Origin: Combretum micranthum
Taxonomy: Eukaryota; Streptophyta; Magnoliopsida; Myrtales; Combretaceae
Reading direction: 5' to 3'
DNA length: 64,000 nucleotides
Assembly (NCBI GenBank): GCA_024138025.1
Contig: JAMXBD010003423.1
Span: forward strand, 56,623-120,622
Positions 11,483-23,849 of this stretch are shown here, one piece after another. The notes beneath the pieces were generated by a model, which was given only the letters and a program-made list of their open reading frames with translations, had not been told where the DNA came from and ran no database searches. Made by a program: the position numbers and the translations under genes. Within the stretch, counting starts at the first letter, position 1. The number at the start of each line of letters is the position of its first letter.

Positions 11483-12959
11483 GCTAATAAGATATGTTTG
11501 CTCTATTCAATTCATAGGGATTTATGCTCATTTTAGTTGAATATTTAATAAATTTCCCATAAACTGTGCTTTTGTTGCTTAAATTGTTGTTTTCAGCTCC
11601 TTTGTGCTTAAAAGAAAGAGCTGAAGTGATTTGATGAAGAAATAGAGCAAAAACAACAAGAACATGAAATCCTAGCAAAAATTGCACTCATGATCGCTGA
11701 CCATGGTTACTATAATGAAGACATTCAACTGTACTTATGATTGTAAACTGAGGGGAACACGAAGAATTGGGCACAAAGTTAATCACGGTGGAGATTACGC
11801 TTGCAATTGACCCCCATTAGTAAAACTATGAAGAAGCGTGAGTAAAGTTGACTTTGCACTTAGAGCCAACTGTGACCTTAGTCGTGCCTACGATTCCACT
11901 CACGAATTGACCCCTGTCACGCACAAAATTTTTCACAAAGTTTGTTATATTGAATCTAACATGTCAATAATAAAATCTTCATTATTACCATGTTTGACAT
12001 CAATAAATAGGCGTACATAATGAGAGAAGGAATATTTTTTATAACTAATTAGAGAGAGAATTCTAGTGAGAAATAAAATACTCTGCTAGAGTTCAAGCTT
12101 CTTTAGATCAATTCTTGAGCTAATCCAAATTCATTATTCAAAGATTTATGTGCTCATAGGTGTTTTCTATCTTCAATTCTTGTTATTCTTCTGATGTTGT
12201 GCTTAATTTGATTAATAACATGGAGAAACAACTTGTTGACCTTAGATTTTGTGGAGCAAAGACTTGATTCATGTTACTCCATTAGTGTATTTATTGAATA
12301 TTATTGAGCACTTGTAGTTAAAAGCTTGGGTTGCACTTTCTTGGGTTTATATGTGCGCACCATATGTACTCATGTTAGATTTCAATTGAATAGATTGGGA
12401 AATTATTCTTTTGAATATATCTAAGCTATTAACGAAGATCGCTTATAACATCTAGAGATAGAGTGGTGAAATCCTTGTCACTTGATTAATTATTCATGAA
12501 ACAAGGTTTTTAATCAAAGGGTTTTTGTTCTTAATGTGGGTCCATATTGTTAATGGCTTAAGAAAAGATTTTAGTTTCTTGACCTAGGTTTAGACATTAA
12601 TGGCACTCAAGAAAGGAATTCATATAAATTTGTGAATTTGATAGTATAAGTATATTCAAGAAAGAACTCACTGAGTTTATTTCTTAAATCACATTATAAG
12701 CGCTTAGTGAAACAAAATATAAGCTATTCCTTTGCGTAATTGAATCTATCTTTATTGAATTGATCTGGAAGCATGTACATGGTAGGTTAGATATGTAAAT
12801 ATCTTAATTAGCTTGTGAATATTATGTCATGAACACCTGAGTTTTCTTAGGCTTGATAATGAACTAGTGTAAGTAGGGTAGGTGCTAACAATCCCTTGGA
12901 ATACGACCTAATGTTTCTATGCTATCAATAGGTGCATTGGCTTAAATTGGTGGTGATCA
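11483..12959 (+). mobile_element. R-family LTR, + orientation (copy a)
   Basis: This is the reverse complement of the block shared by the copies at 26979-40293, 58486-59845 and 61367-62737. Near its end it reads TCCCTTGGAATACGACCT, then CTATCAATAGGTGCATTGG. Inverted, this corresponds to the GGCAAGTGTACCTATCG...CCACAGGGAG part of the 58.5-kb copy. The right terminus GGTGGTGATCA matches the inverted start TGATCATCACC of that copy. The left border is approximate and the 5-bp duplication is not visible. Interpreted as an LTR, probably solo, of an Athila-like Ty3/gypsy family. Confidence 0.5.
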
Positions 12960-13039
12960 AAATTGAATTGGAACCGTTAGCATTTATAAATTTTTAAAAC
13001 TTTGTGGCTCTTTTCAAACCACACACACCAAAATACAAC

Positions 13040-13590
13040 TACAGGTTTAGCTTGTTTAAAAACTATCCATTTTGAGCCGATCCTTTTTATTAAGCCTGAT
13101 ATCTAGGCTCAAGCTCAACTCATTTAACTAATCAAGCTTTATCTCATGCTTGAACTTCATTCATTTACAAATCAAGCTCGACTTGAGCCAAACTTGTTAT
13201 CCAACCTAACTAAGCCTTTATCAAGCCATATATTCAACCTCAACCTTGACTTAGATAGCTTGTTTTCCATTTTTTTTTTCAAACCTAAAAATAATATATA
13301 AGAGCTACTAAATTTACATATATTAAATAAAAATCGATATTTGTTATTTTCATTATATACATTAATATATAATATATCCTATTTAAAACTTACAAATCTA
13401 TTAGTAAACTTGTTCACGAATCTATTAATGAGCCCAAATGAGCCTATTCACAAGTCGGCTCACGAGTCTAAATTGAAGTTTGAGCTTAACTTGTACACTA
13501 ATTGAACTTAAGTCGCAAGCTTAAGATAAGCTGAGCTCAAATAAGTTATGAATAGCTTGGCTTGTCTACAGCCCTACTAGCAAGTAATAG
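13040..13590. repeat. Degenerate AAGCTC/GAGCTT-rich repeat, hAT-like
   Basis: Short words such as CAAGCTC, GAGCTTAA and TTGAGCC recur on both strands. Similar words return at 45000-45560. Read on the - strand, the right side starts TAGGGCTGTAGACAAGCC, like the termini of plant hAT-type non-autonomous elements. No duplication or clean left end is seen. Confidence 0.3.
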
Positions 13591-15105
13591 GCATGCCACT
13601 ACATTCCATGTATAACAAATCTCTCATGAAATAAGTTCAAGGTGTATGATCAAGTAATATCCATTTAAAGAAATAACTAAGCATTAGTGGTTAGATATAG
13701 TTCATTTAGTTAACCTTATTTCCTATATTATCTTTTAATGGGCTAAGGCATAAAACCCATTAGGCTATGAATCCTCATATAAGGCATGGGCCATGGATTA
13801 CTAAGCCTACTTATGACTTAAAAAGTAGGCCCAATAGAGTTTATCCTATTTAGTTCTATGGGTTTTATTCAAATCCATTTAAGTTTTGCTATATTACCAA
13901 ATTAGAGAAAAACCTAATTAAGGTTTCGAGCTAAGAAATGATGAGCCCTTTTAAATTTAGGAGATAAGGGTATTTATGCGTATATTATTGTTATTATTAT
14001 AAAGATGCATGGTCAAACTCAATTGGCTTTTCCTTTTTAAGTTTAGTTAGGTTGGATTAGGAATGAACCAGCGAAGAATTGGGTCGCTTTAGCCCAATGC
14101 TTAAACTATGGTATTTGATTTTTTTTTTTTTTTTTAGTTATTTGTTGTTGTTATTATGCTTTATATCTGGGTGTAGTTCAAATTGCATATAAATGGTTTA
14201 GAGGTTCGATTCAATTTTCTATTAAATCAGCTTAAGATGGCATCGATTGGTTCTAAAGCTTTGAGCCAAATGAAGATGATTTAGCTATCCTTGTTATGAC
14301 TAGTATTATTCTAGTTGTGAGGGAAGTGGTTTAAGTGGTGAAAGTTCCTTTTACTTTGGAAAGTCTAAACAAGGGCTAACTATTAGAGGTGTGGCCCGTC
14401 TTGCAATTTTAAAGCTATGATGAGGTTCCTTCTATTAGGTTAAAGGTTTTTCTAAGAGGGAGAGCTCCACTCAAAGGCTACCACTAGATTCTAAATTCTC
14501 ATGTATCTATTGTAAGGTTAAAATTAATTGGATGAGTCTAGCATTTAGGTGATCACTTTGCTTGAGAAAACAAGCTTAGGCGGAAGCCTTTATTCAAGTG
14601 TGGTTGACCCCTCTCATGGTATCCTCTTATGTCCTTAGGCGTTGGAAGAGGCAGATTTAATAGTAGTGTTGCATTAAAGTGGTACCGTCATCATGTAGGT
14701 AAATTTATACCATATCAACCACTAATCTATGTTTAACCCCATCTAAAACATGTATTAGGTTTAAGCAATTGCAAGCAAGTTAGAAAACTTTTAGAGGGAC
14801 CCATGCCGCTTTAGTAGAAAAGCATGACAATGGGAAGAAGCTAGATAGTTGCAGGCCTAAAACATAACTTGAGTATGCATTTTAAAACCATAGCTTCTAG
14901 TTACTGTTTGTGATGGTATGCTATATTGACATTTGTAGAGCTATGAAAAGAAGAAATGAAAAAAGTTTGAATTGTAGAAATCAAACCAATATTTTTTTTA
15001 ACTAAGTTGATTCGTAGTTCAACAAAAGTTATTTGGTTCATAATTTGAGCGATTGATTGAATCAAATTGAACTAATAACTTGATATACATGTATATATAT
15101 ATAAA
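13591..15105. other. Intergenic sequence, nothing recognised
   Basis: AT-rich, no conserved frame. A T run lies near 14119-14136. Some sections look like degraded repeat sequence, but none could be assigned. Confidence 0.45.
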
Positions 15106-15425
15106 TTAAAGGGTTAATAGCACAAACGATGCCTGGATTTTAGCAAAATATACAATTAAATACTTTAACTTTGAAATTGATCGATTTAATACCTGAAAGA
15201 AATTTTTTATGTACGCTAATAGTACCTCCATCAAAAGTAACACCATCATCCTATATGACATTATTAATCAATGTAATGAATGTACCGTTGGTGTATATAA
15301 AAAGTTTTTTTAGGCATTAAACCGATTAATTTCAAAGTCAGATACTAAACAGATCAATTTCAAAATTCAAGTACCTAACTATATATTTTAGCAAATTTTA
15401 GATATCATTTATAATATCTACCTAA
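15106..15425. repeat. Foldback MITE with about 100-bp terminal inverted repeats
   Basis: The left arm contains TTTTAGCAAAATATACA and TTTGAAATTGATCGATTTAA. The right arm, inverted, contains TTTGCTAAAATATATAG and TTTGAAATTGATCTGTTTAG, in the same order and spacing. The long imperfect arms around a short loop suggest a Mutator-like or foldback MITE. No target duplication was resolved. Confidence 0.6.
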
Positions 15426-15469
15426 AAGCTAGATTGTGTGTGCGAGCGCGTAGAGCACTGTATGATAAT

Positions 15470-16186
15470 AAAGATAAGTATGGTTCGATTCGGAACTAGA
15501 AACCGAACCACAATCATTACCGGCGATTCTAGAATCGAAACCAAATCGATTGGCTGGTTCTATAACCGATTATGGAATCGTCGGTTTCATGGCTCCTATG
15601 CAGTTCTTTAGCTTAAAACTGGTGGAACCAGTAGTTTTACCCAATTCCATTGAAAAAAATAAAAAATAATATTAAATATATAATTATTAATATTTAAATT
15701 ATTTCATATAAATAATAAAATTTATTACTTATTCACAGTATTTAATATGTTATTATCAACAACACAAATAACATAACTTGAAATCATATATAATTAGTTT
15801 AAATGAACTTTTTCTAATAGAAAAATTCATTTCCTTAATAATATGAAATTATTTTTGCATTGTAATTTTTTTTTATTCTGTAGAGTATTTTGCAATCTCA
15901 TATTACAAACCACAATTGATATTTGATGTGTTTGTATATAAATAAATGTGATTCTAGACAAATTTAAAAAAATTTAGTTAAATAATTTAACACTTTAAGA
16001 TGCAATAAGTATTTTGAGTTTAAAATTTATTTTATTAAAAGCTAAAATTTATTATTATTTTTATTTGAAAAAAAAAGACTGAAACCAAAAACAGGACCGA
16101 AACCATGAGAAATAATTTTAAGATCTGGAACTAGCTGTTTCGATTTCGATTCGATTCGATTCCAAGACCATGCTCATGTCTACATG
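15470..16186. mobile_element. Non-autonomous hAT-like element
   Basis: The left end reads AAGTATGGTTCGATTCGG. The right end, inverted, reads GAGCATGGTCTTGGAATCG. Subterminal regions are packed with GGTTCGATTCGG / CCGAAACC / TCGATTCGATTCG words and the middle is very AT-rich. Subterminal pyrimidine-purine repeats of this kind are typical of plant hAT-derived elements. No 8-bp duplication was found and there is no transposase. Confidence 0.45.
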
Positions 16187-16604
16187 GCAAGAGTGGGATT
16201 CTGTTTTTGCGGTGCAGCAGACTTGGTTGATTTAACTCGTTTCCAAGTTTAGCTATTTATACCAAAATAGTTGAGAGAATCGTTATATTCTACCTTTGAG
16301 ATGCAAAATGAACAGATAAGCATGTGGATTTTATTTCTCTAATATGGATCTGGTTTGTCAATAATGATGATGATGGTGCGGCGATGACGATGAAAAGGTT
16401 AACCAAAAGATGATGAAGAAAAGGTTAGCCAAAGGATGTTTTTAATAAAGGTGCTCTGAGCATCCAGCGATGGGAATTGGGAAAGTGTGTTTTATAGCTT
16501 GCACATTAGACGCTCTTTTATGGATTATAAAAAGAAATTCATAAATAATAAAAATAAATTAAATCTTGGACTATTATGCACTGCAGGCCCAACAATAAAT
16601 AATA

Positions 16605-17060
16605 GGGTTAATCAACGTACCTTTTCAAAAGTATAATTTTGATTAAGTTTAAATTTGATATCTAAACGAACTTTTCGTGATTATTTCTGATATCTTAATT
16701 AACGGTATTAATTCTATTGCTAACACAGACATACAAACCAATTATATCATGACACATATCATCCGACGAGACACATTTTCATTTTTTATTTTTTATTTTA
16801 TTTTCATTATAACATGGGAATTTTTTTATATTTATTTTTTCATGTTAGAATGAAAATAAGATAAAAAATAAAACGTGCCACGTCAAATGACACATGTCAT
16901 AATGTGATTTGCTTGTACATCAACATCAATAATAAAGTTAACATCGTTAACCAAGTTACAAAAAATATCACGAAAAGTTTGCTTATTTATCAAAATTGAA
17001 TTTTCAAAAGTTTATATATTTAATTGAATTTTCGGATAAAGTTGAAGTACCAAAATTCCA
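16605..17060. repeat. Foldback MITE with about 160-bp terminal inverted repeats
   Basis: The left arm has ATAATTTTGAT, AACTTTTCGTGATTA and ATCATGACACAT. The right arm, inverted, has CAATTTTGATAAATA, AACTTTTCGTGATATT and ATTATGACATGTGTCA, in matching order. The loop contains TTTTTATTTTTTATTTTA. It sits about 0.5 kb beyond the stop codon of the isoflavone-reductase-like gene, so it may lie near that transcript's 3' end. Confidence 0.6.
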
Positions 17061-17595
17061 CATTAGTGTTAGTGAAGATTATACATAATAGTACACACAT
17101 ATATATACCGCGTTGTAATATATATAATTATAAGATAACATCATGAGATGGACTTTACGCTACAATATGTAGCCTACGTATAGACCTGTTAAGGCATGTA
17201 CACTGGCCACTGTCCGCGAAACGCGTCCCTTAAAACAATTAACAATTAACGAGCGAGGTAACAATTAGTTTTTTACAATATATATATAACCAACCAAATT
17301 ATATAAATAGATTTGAATAAAAATAAATAAATAATGCACAGTTCTTCGGTTTTATTATAAGCATTCAATTGCAACATACACTGAAAAACAAGGGAAAACA
17401 TAATGCCACACCAAAACACCCCCAAAACTCCTTTTGATTTCAAAGGATGGAAAAAGAACCTAGGTAACTTGCCAGCTCAAACTCATTTTCTTTCTTCCAA
17501 CTTGAAACTTCCACTGTTCACTTAAACCATATCACTAACTTCCCAAATAGTAATAAAAAGAGGCCGATATGAGAAGCAAAGCAGAGCTGTAAGTA

Positions 17596-20249
17596 TCACA
17601 CTAGGGTGTCCAGATACTCACTAATTGAAGTGTATTTCAATTGGGGATAGAGCCGTGTCCCCTCCACACCCCCAGAAGATTCAATGCCAAAGTATGTGCT
17701 GTCTCCTTTTATGAATGCGGAGTACATGAAAACCATCATCATGTTGTTTGGGTAGGGAGTTTCTGCATCATAGGTATTAGAACATATTGACTTAGAACAG
17801 AACTCCATATATAAAACAAAAAGAGAAATTAAAACTAATCGACGGAGCAAAATATTTAAAAGAAACCCAAGATGCATTGCATCAAAGTGCAAATGAATAG
17901 ACTCAGGCTATGGGAATCTTGATGGCACATCGGGCAATAAACTCATGCTTGGTATCAAGTACAATTTGACACCAATGAGTTAGTTTCCTGTCTTCTCATT
18001 AGTCATTGCATTAGCAAACCCAAATGGCATGTGTGTTATCCATATATTTTTCATTCAGGAGTGATTTTCTGGTATGTGTTTGCTATCTTCTTTGCATGCA
18101 TCATGACAAAACATACCAACCGAATTCATACACTATATTCGGTACCTGAAATTTGAAGCAGAAGTTCTTCTTCTGTCACATAGGTCCTCTGCAGCTTCTT
18201 CCCTATCTTGCTCTCCCAAAGATCAACTAGCTCATTCATGGAATACATATTTCCATGTGGCCTTAAGTACAACACCTTATTCAAGGTTCTTGGGTCTTCC
18301 AATGTGCTGATTGTAAAAGCTGCAACATCAGTTTCCCTCACAAACACAGCTGCAGAAGCATAAAGTGCTCCCATTATATAGACTCACGTTGTTGTTAAAT
18401 CTAAATTGCAGGGGCTTCAAGAGCAAACCTCTTGTGTTTCCATCTCCATAAATTTTGACTTTGTCCCTTGGTGGTGTCTTTTGTCCAGGCTGGATAAGTG
18501 ACGGAAGCATGTAACTAGTGAAGAAGTTGCATGATACAAAGGTATGGGGAATGCCTTCAGCTTCCACAAGACTGCGAATTTCTGCTTTCCGGGAATAGAA
18601 TCCGTGGTCCATGTGAGATATGTGAACCTTACCTGGGTCAAGACCAAATTCTGATGGGATAAATCTCTGCAGTAGCATCTATGGATAATTAATGAAAAAT
18701 ATTTAAGCATTTGGAATTAAACATATGCTACACAAGCAAATCCTCTGATCTCTTATACCTTGCTAATTATATGTCTACCTTTTGGAGTTAATATAACAGG
18801 TTCAAACTTCAATCAGGAAAGAAAGGGAAGTTAATAGACTAATCCCTGTTGACAACTGACTGGTACTTAAGCTAGCCAATTCCTAAAGTAGGATCCTTGC
18901 ATTTTCCATTTAAATTTCTAAACTTTTCTCTTTGATACTTTTCAGTTCCAATGTATGAAGTAGCAGGCTGGTTTCAAATTTTTAAAACATCAAGCAGTAA
19001 AATCTAAATAACAAACCTTTAGATGCTAATGAGGGAAACCTCGACTTTAGCACTTCCACTGATGTCATTCTTATACTAGTCATTGCACTGAAAGATTTTT
19101 ATGCAAAACTACTCCAAATAGCACTCTAATGGTACCATGGCTTAAACCCCAACCTTTGGATCTTCCTTAAATCGCTTCTAAGAAATTTTTGAAGTAGCTT
19201 ATGGGCATGTTATGTTATGACCTCTTGCTTGCCCCAGAAAGGTTAAGAGCTATACAAACGAAAATGCAAACGAATGGCTGACGCTAAGGTACTTGAGAAG
19301 AGGAAAAAAATTAAAAATTAAAAAAAAAAAATTTCTCCTGGACATGCATTTGCTTTATTTCCATAATGCCTAACCGATCTTTAAAAGAAAATATGAAAAG
19401 TTCTTTTCTGGGCCATTAACAAATGCCCCGAGCACTCAATAATGGGGACTCTTATATAAATCACTATAGTTTTGTTAGTTAATTCAATCCGACCAGCATT
19501 AGTCAGAGGAACATGACTAGATTATAAACATAGAAGCAAGAATCCATATATCTCCAGAACTCTAGGAAGACAAAACACAACATGTTTTTTTTTTTTTTTT
19601 TTTTTTTAACACAAAATGAACCTTTAAATTCTTTAAAGCTGACTCTTGCAATCCTAAAATTTTAAAAGGAACAAGAACAATGCCAAAGCTTTTTCCTCAA
19701 CAAAAAGGTACAACAATTTAAAGGCAAAAAACATCAAATGAACAGGAGTAAAGAGACAAAATTATAGTAAGAGGAAAGCCAACCTTAATGGACCCAAGTT
19801 TCTTAATAACTTGAACAAGCAATTTCTGTTCCAAAACCTGTCTAGATGAAACAGCACAAATCACAATATCTACTCTTTTCACCGCTTCAATAAGACTCCC
19901 TTCATCTTCCAATGAACCCTAGAAAATAAGAAGTCAATAAAAAAATCGCACTACAATTAGATTGAGCGTAAAGTTAAGCAACAAAGCGAAATAAAAAAAG
20001 GAAAAAGGTTACCCTGAGGAGTGTAATGCCGTGTTGAGAGAGTGAATTGAGCTTGGGGAGCTTGTTTGGGTCGTCGAAAGCAGAGTGACGTACGAGAGCG
20101 AATGTTGGGTAAGACAACTTGAGACTCCATTGTGCTAATTCGTAGCCCAGGTTTCCTGTCACACCAATTATCAGCACTCTGCTTTTGTTGCTGCTGCTGC
20201 TGCTGTTCTCGGTGATGTTGTCGTCCATTTTTGAGGGTTGTGCTGACAT
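17596..20249 (-). CDS. Isoflavone-reductase-like NAD(P)H-dependent reductase (NmrA family)
   Basis: A cytosolic reductase of the PIP group (pinoresinol-lariciresinol, isoflavone and phenylcoumaran benzylic ether reductases) of phenylpropanoid metabolism; the substrate is not deducible. Exons on the - strand are 20249-20013, 19918-19784, 18666-18429, 18349-18146 and 17762-17596. All introns are GT-AG and phases join without stops, giving 326 residues; the family is usually about 305-325. The NADPH motif GVTGNLG is at 29-35, followed by the LVRHS loop. RFIPSEFG starts at 125, the family lysine is in YSRKAEIR (Lys151), then GIPHTFVSCNFF, PPRDKVKIYGDGN, DPRTLNK and the FIKGD...YPQLKYTS...YL end. 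Met1 is at 20249; Met8 at 20228 is an alternative. The N-terminus before the fold is extended by a Ser run. Closest overall to PCBER/isoflavone reductase-like proteins; not a LAR by its motifs. Confidence 0.92.
18667..19783 (-). other. Intron 2 of the isoflavone-reductase-like gene
   Basis: The gene's longest intron (1117 bp) starts GTTGGC after the Lys codon of GSIK and ends CTGCAG before RFIPSEFG. It contains a T run near 19585-19607 and A runs near 19320. No other gene or clear element is seen inside. The other introns are 20012-19919, 18428-18350 (79 bp) and 18145-17763. Confidence 0.85.
20190..20213 (-). repeat. Trinucleotide microsatellite encoding a Ser run
   Basis: The + strand reads TTGCTGCTGCTGCTGCTG near 20190-20207. 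On the coding strand this gives AGC codons for the SSSSS run at residues 16-20 of the isoflavone-reductase-like protein, upstream of the first beta strand. Length variation here would stay in frame. Confidence 0.7.
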
Positions 20250-21244
20250 TACGCAAATTGTTGTTTAATGGCAAAGGATTTATTTTGTCAAGAAACAGTA
20301 CGCGACTAGCTTGGCAACTTTTTTTTACCCATTGGAATCCACTCCCCCTTGTGACGGTAAGTAAAATATAAAAACTAAAGAAAAATTTCACCCAACTTGT
20401 GATCCAGACACAACATAACACCTCATAATATGATTTTATTGATAACTAACATGTTCTATACATATGTGTGTAGTAGGTTTAAGCAAGTTTTTTAATTAAT
20501 TCATAATAACAAGATGGCAACTTTGGATATTGTTTTAATCAATTGTCTCTTTGTGAGTTTATCGAAGTTTTACCAAATGTATGGAATGGGCTTTTCGTTT
20601 CAGGTGATTATTTTCATGTTAGATGTTGTGATTTTTCTTTTTATTTTGTCCTCAATTTGATTGTTCAAAAAAGTTCAAAGATATTAGACGCTATATGAAA
20701 GTATTTGAAACACGAAATGTAAAGTTTATTGAATATTTAAGCTGGTTGTTTTTAGTTTAAGATAAAGGTTTGAGATAACATGTTAAACTTCATAAAATTC
20801 CACATATTATATGCTTGAGATTTAATTTATTATAAAAGTAATTTTTTTTTCCACTTAGAGTTGAGTGATTCAAATTACAACAATTGTCGTTCTTTATAAA
20901 AGTGGGGTAGGATTGAAAAAATAACCAAGTTCTTAAAGCTTTTCTATAATATCACTTGTGGATTATATAGAACAAAATATCCTGGTACTAATTGTACTTT
21001 CCATCCATTTTTAGGGCATTCTAAGTATTGATAAATAAAATGGATGTAAGTGAAACATATTTGAGAGATATGGCTACTAGAATATTTGTGAAATTAAAAA
21101 AATACTAGTATGAGTTTAACAGTTGTTGTTATATTGGATCTATGACTATTTAATTTTTGTACAACGTTTCTCAATCTAAGCATCTTTTTTTTCTTTCCCC
21201 TTGCGAACTCAAATGACTATTAATATTATTTATTAGAATTAAAT
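20250..21244. other. Upstream region of the reductase gene, otherwise empty
   Basis: Holds the 5' untranslated and promoter region of the - strand reductase gene. A TATA-like stretch (TTTTATATTTTAC on the - strand) lies near 20361-20373, about 110 bases before the first ATG. The rest is AT-rich, with no recognisable gene or repeat. Confidence 0.45.
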
Positions 21245-21420
21245 CTTTTAAAGGTGGCTCGAACTTAACCGAACCAAACCGAACCACATGTGAAGCAGTT
21301 CGATTCAAAACCCTGAACCATTAAAAGTGGTTTGGTTCATTAAGGGTTTGAACTGAATCGTTTTAAATATGGTTAGATTAGGTTCGACCCTTGAACCGAA
21401 CCAAACCATGAATACCCCTA
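21245..21420. repeat. Short hAT-like element, GGTTCGGTT-rich palindrome
   Basis: Rich in CCGAACCAAACC on the left and GGTTCGACCC...CCGAACC on the right, with a central inverted pair around AAACCCTGAACC and AAGGGTTTGAAC. Read on the - strand, the right end is TAGGGGTATTCATGG, a typical hAT-like terminus. Copia integrase homology stops exactly where this end begins. Confidence 0.45.
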
Positions 21421-21817
21421 CTTCATGCCATTTCTTGTAAAACTCTATTTTTGCTTTCCACAACTCCATTTAATTGTGGAGTATATAAAGCAAAGAAATT
21501 ATGTTTTATGCTATTTTCTCACAAAATTCAATAAAACTTTTATTTTCAAATTCTTTACCATAATCAGTTCTTAAACTTACGGTTGAAAAACCTTTTTCAT
21601 TTTGAACTTGTTTTGAATTTTTTTTTTTCAAAAACATCAACCGTATCACTCTTATTTTTAAGAAATAAAACCTACGTAAAACATGAAAAATTGTTAACTA
21701 CAACTAAATCGTATTTGTTACCAGCTAAACTTAAGGTTCATGTTGGACCAAAAAGGTCAATATGTAAAAGTTCTAAAGGTCTTTTTATAGAAATAGCATT
21801 TTTAGATCTATAAGAAA

Positions 21818-22078
21818 CTAAAACCATTTTATTTTTAAACAAATCTCAAATTTGCTATCTTTAAAAGTAGAAATTTTTGGTAAACCAATAACAAGTTTTT
21901 TTTCTGAAAGTTTTTCTAATTGTGAGAAATTAACATGCCTAAGATTTTTGTGCCAAACAAAATAGTTATCATTTATTGTCAAGAAACACCTTCTAATATC
22001 TACTCTTACTGGTTCTACCATATAAATGTTTTTTTTTTTCCCGAAAACCTTCAAATAGTTTTTCTCCATTTTGATCAA
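21818..22078 (-). pseudogene. Copia gag-pre-integrase and integrase start (fragment)
   Basis: The conserved WH...LRHVNF...L...LVIGLP pattern is the pre-integrase domain that precedes the copia integrase; the zinc-binding His-His part is visible. The integrase catalytic stretch lies further along the - strand at 21800-21421, in other frames. It is not expressed as an intact protein. Confidence 0.75.
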
Positions 22079-23849
22079 AAGATTCTATTTTGTCTTTTCC
22101 AAAAATCATTTTATATCATTTGCCCCTAAGCTAACTAATACTCAAGAGGCTATGTTTTAGACCTCTTACCAAAGAGACATTCTCAATTCTACTAGGGGGA
22201 AGCCTAAAGTACCAATTGCTATAATTTTTCCTATACTATCATCATCGAACTTGACATAACGTCCATTTTTCCATTCTAAGTTTGTGAGTAGTGAAATATC
22301 CTCGACATATGTCGTGAGCACCCACTATATAGGGACCACAATACTTTTAGCTTTGTTTCATGTTCTTGCATTCACAAAAGAAACGATAAAACCTTTTTAG
22401 GAACCCATACTAGCTTAGGTCCATCATAATTCAAGGTCGTGATGTTTTGATTTTTCACTTATTGTTCATTGAGCTTATTATTTTTGTAATAACAATATTT
22501 TTCTATATGACCATACTTATTACAAGAGTAACATGTATAAGTGTTAGATGTTATCAATCTTCTCTGATATTGATATGGTCTCCTTTGATATTGGTATGAG
22601 CTTACCATTCTTGGTTGATAACTATACAATCTAAAATAGCCTCCGTAATATCCTTTATGACATCCTACATAATTGTTTTTGTAGTTTTGTTTGAAATACT
22701 TTCTAACATTCTTTTCATTTTGAGTAAAATGTTTACTTGTTTTCACATTATCATTTTTTATTTTCCTTCTTACTTGTATCAATATTATCTTTGGTGATTG
22801 GTTCTTTTCCATTTACAAAGATCTTTTTCTTAACTTGATTTGAGGACTTAGCCTTGTTATATCCTAATCGTTTTTTTGAGGTATTCATTCTTTGAGATGA
22901 TATTAACATTTGTACTTTTTCACAACTTTCAAAAAACTTACTAAACATAGAACTCAAATTTTTTAAAAACATCATTAATTCTTACTCTAAGCTCCTTAAT
23001 TTCCTTCTTTTTTTTTTTTAAAGTATTGTTCTCATTTGTCAACATATCTTGTGCTTTTTGCAAACTTTTATGATCCATATGTCAAAATTCTGTGTCATTT
23101 TTAAGAATATCATTTTCATCAAGCAACAGTTGATCAGTATGACATACTGCTTCTTTTTCATTTTTCAAAGATTCATTCTTTTCATTTGCTTTGAATGAAG
23201 CTTTTAAGAGTTGTTTAACTTACTTTCTAAAGTTATCAGGCATATCACTCCTAGATTTAGAAGATATCTCAAATAACACCATGAAGCAAAGATTTGTCTC
23301 TTCTTCATTGTTTGATCTAGCATTTGACTCAAGATCTAACTCACCATCTAATTCATCAAGATCACTCTAGGTTACCATTAAATATTTCTATTTCTTCTTG
23401 TATTTCTCCATATTTTTGGTCGACATAAGATATTCATACTTGATATGTCCTGGCTTCTTGCATTCGAAACAAACTTTTTCTCTCTCTTTCTCTTTCTTTT
23501 CTTTGTTTTGTTTGAATACTTTTCCTATACCAAACTTTGATTGATTACTAACAAAATGCTTAGAGTGTTCAAAATGCTTAACATTTTTCTTGATCAATTT
23601 TAAGAATTTTCGGACCAGCAGAGTCAGATCATTATTGTCTTCCTCACTGTCTAACTCTTTATTTGTTTCAATATCTTACTCAATAGCCTTGAATGCTATA
23701 GACCTTTTGACTTTCTCTTGATTATTCATATACTATAGTTTTGATTTATATACATAAAGCTTTTCACAGAGTTGACACAGGATCAATTTGTCGAAGTCAT
23801 AAGCTTCTTCAATTGCATTTATCTTTGCATCCCATGACCTTAGCAAAAT

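Noticed and set aside
19957..20421. Longer - strand frame over the start of the reductase gene
   Set aside because: It is another frame of exon 1 and the leader; the reductase motifs lie only in the frame starting at 20249.
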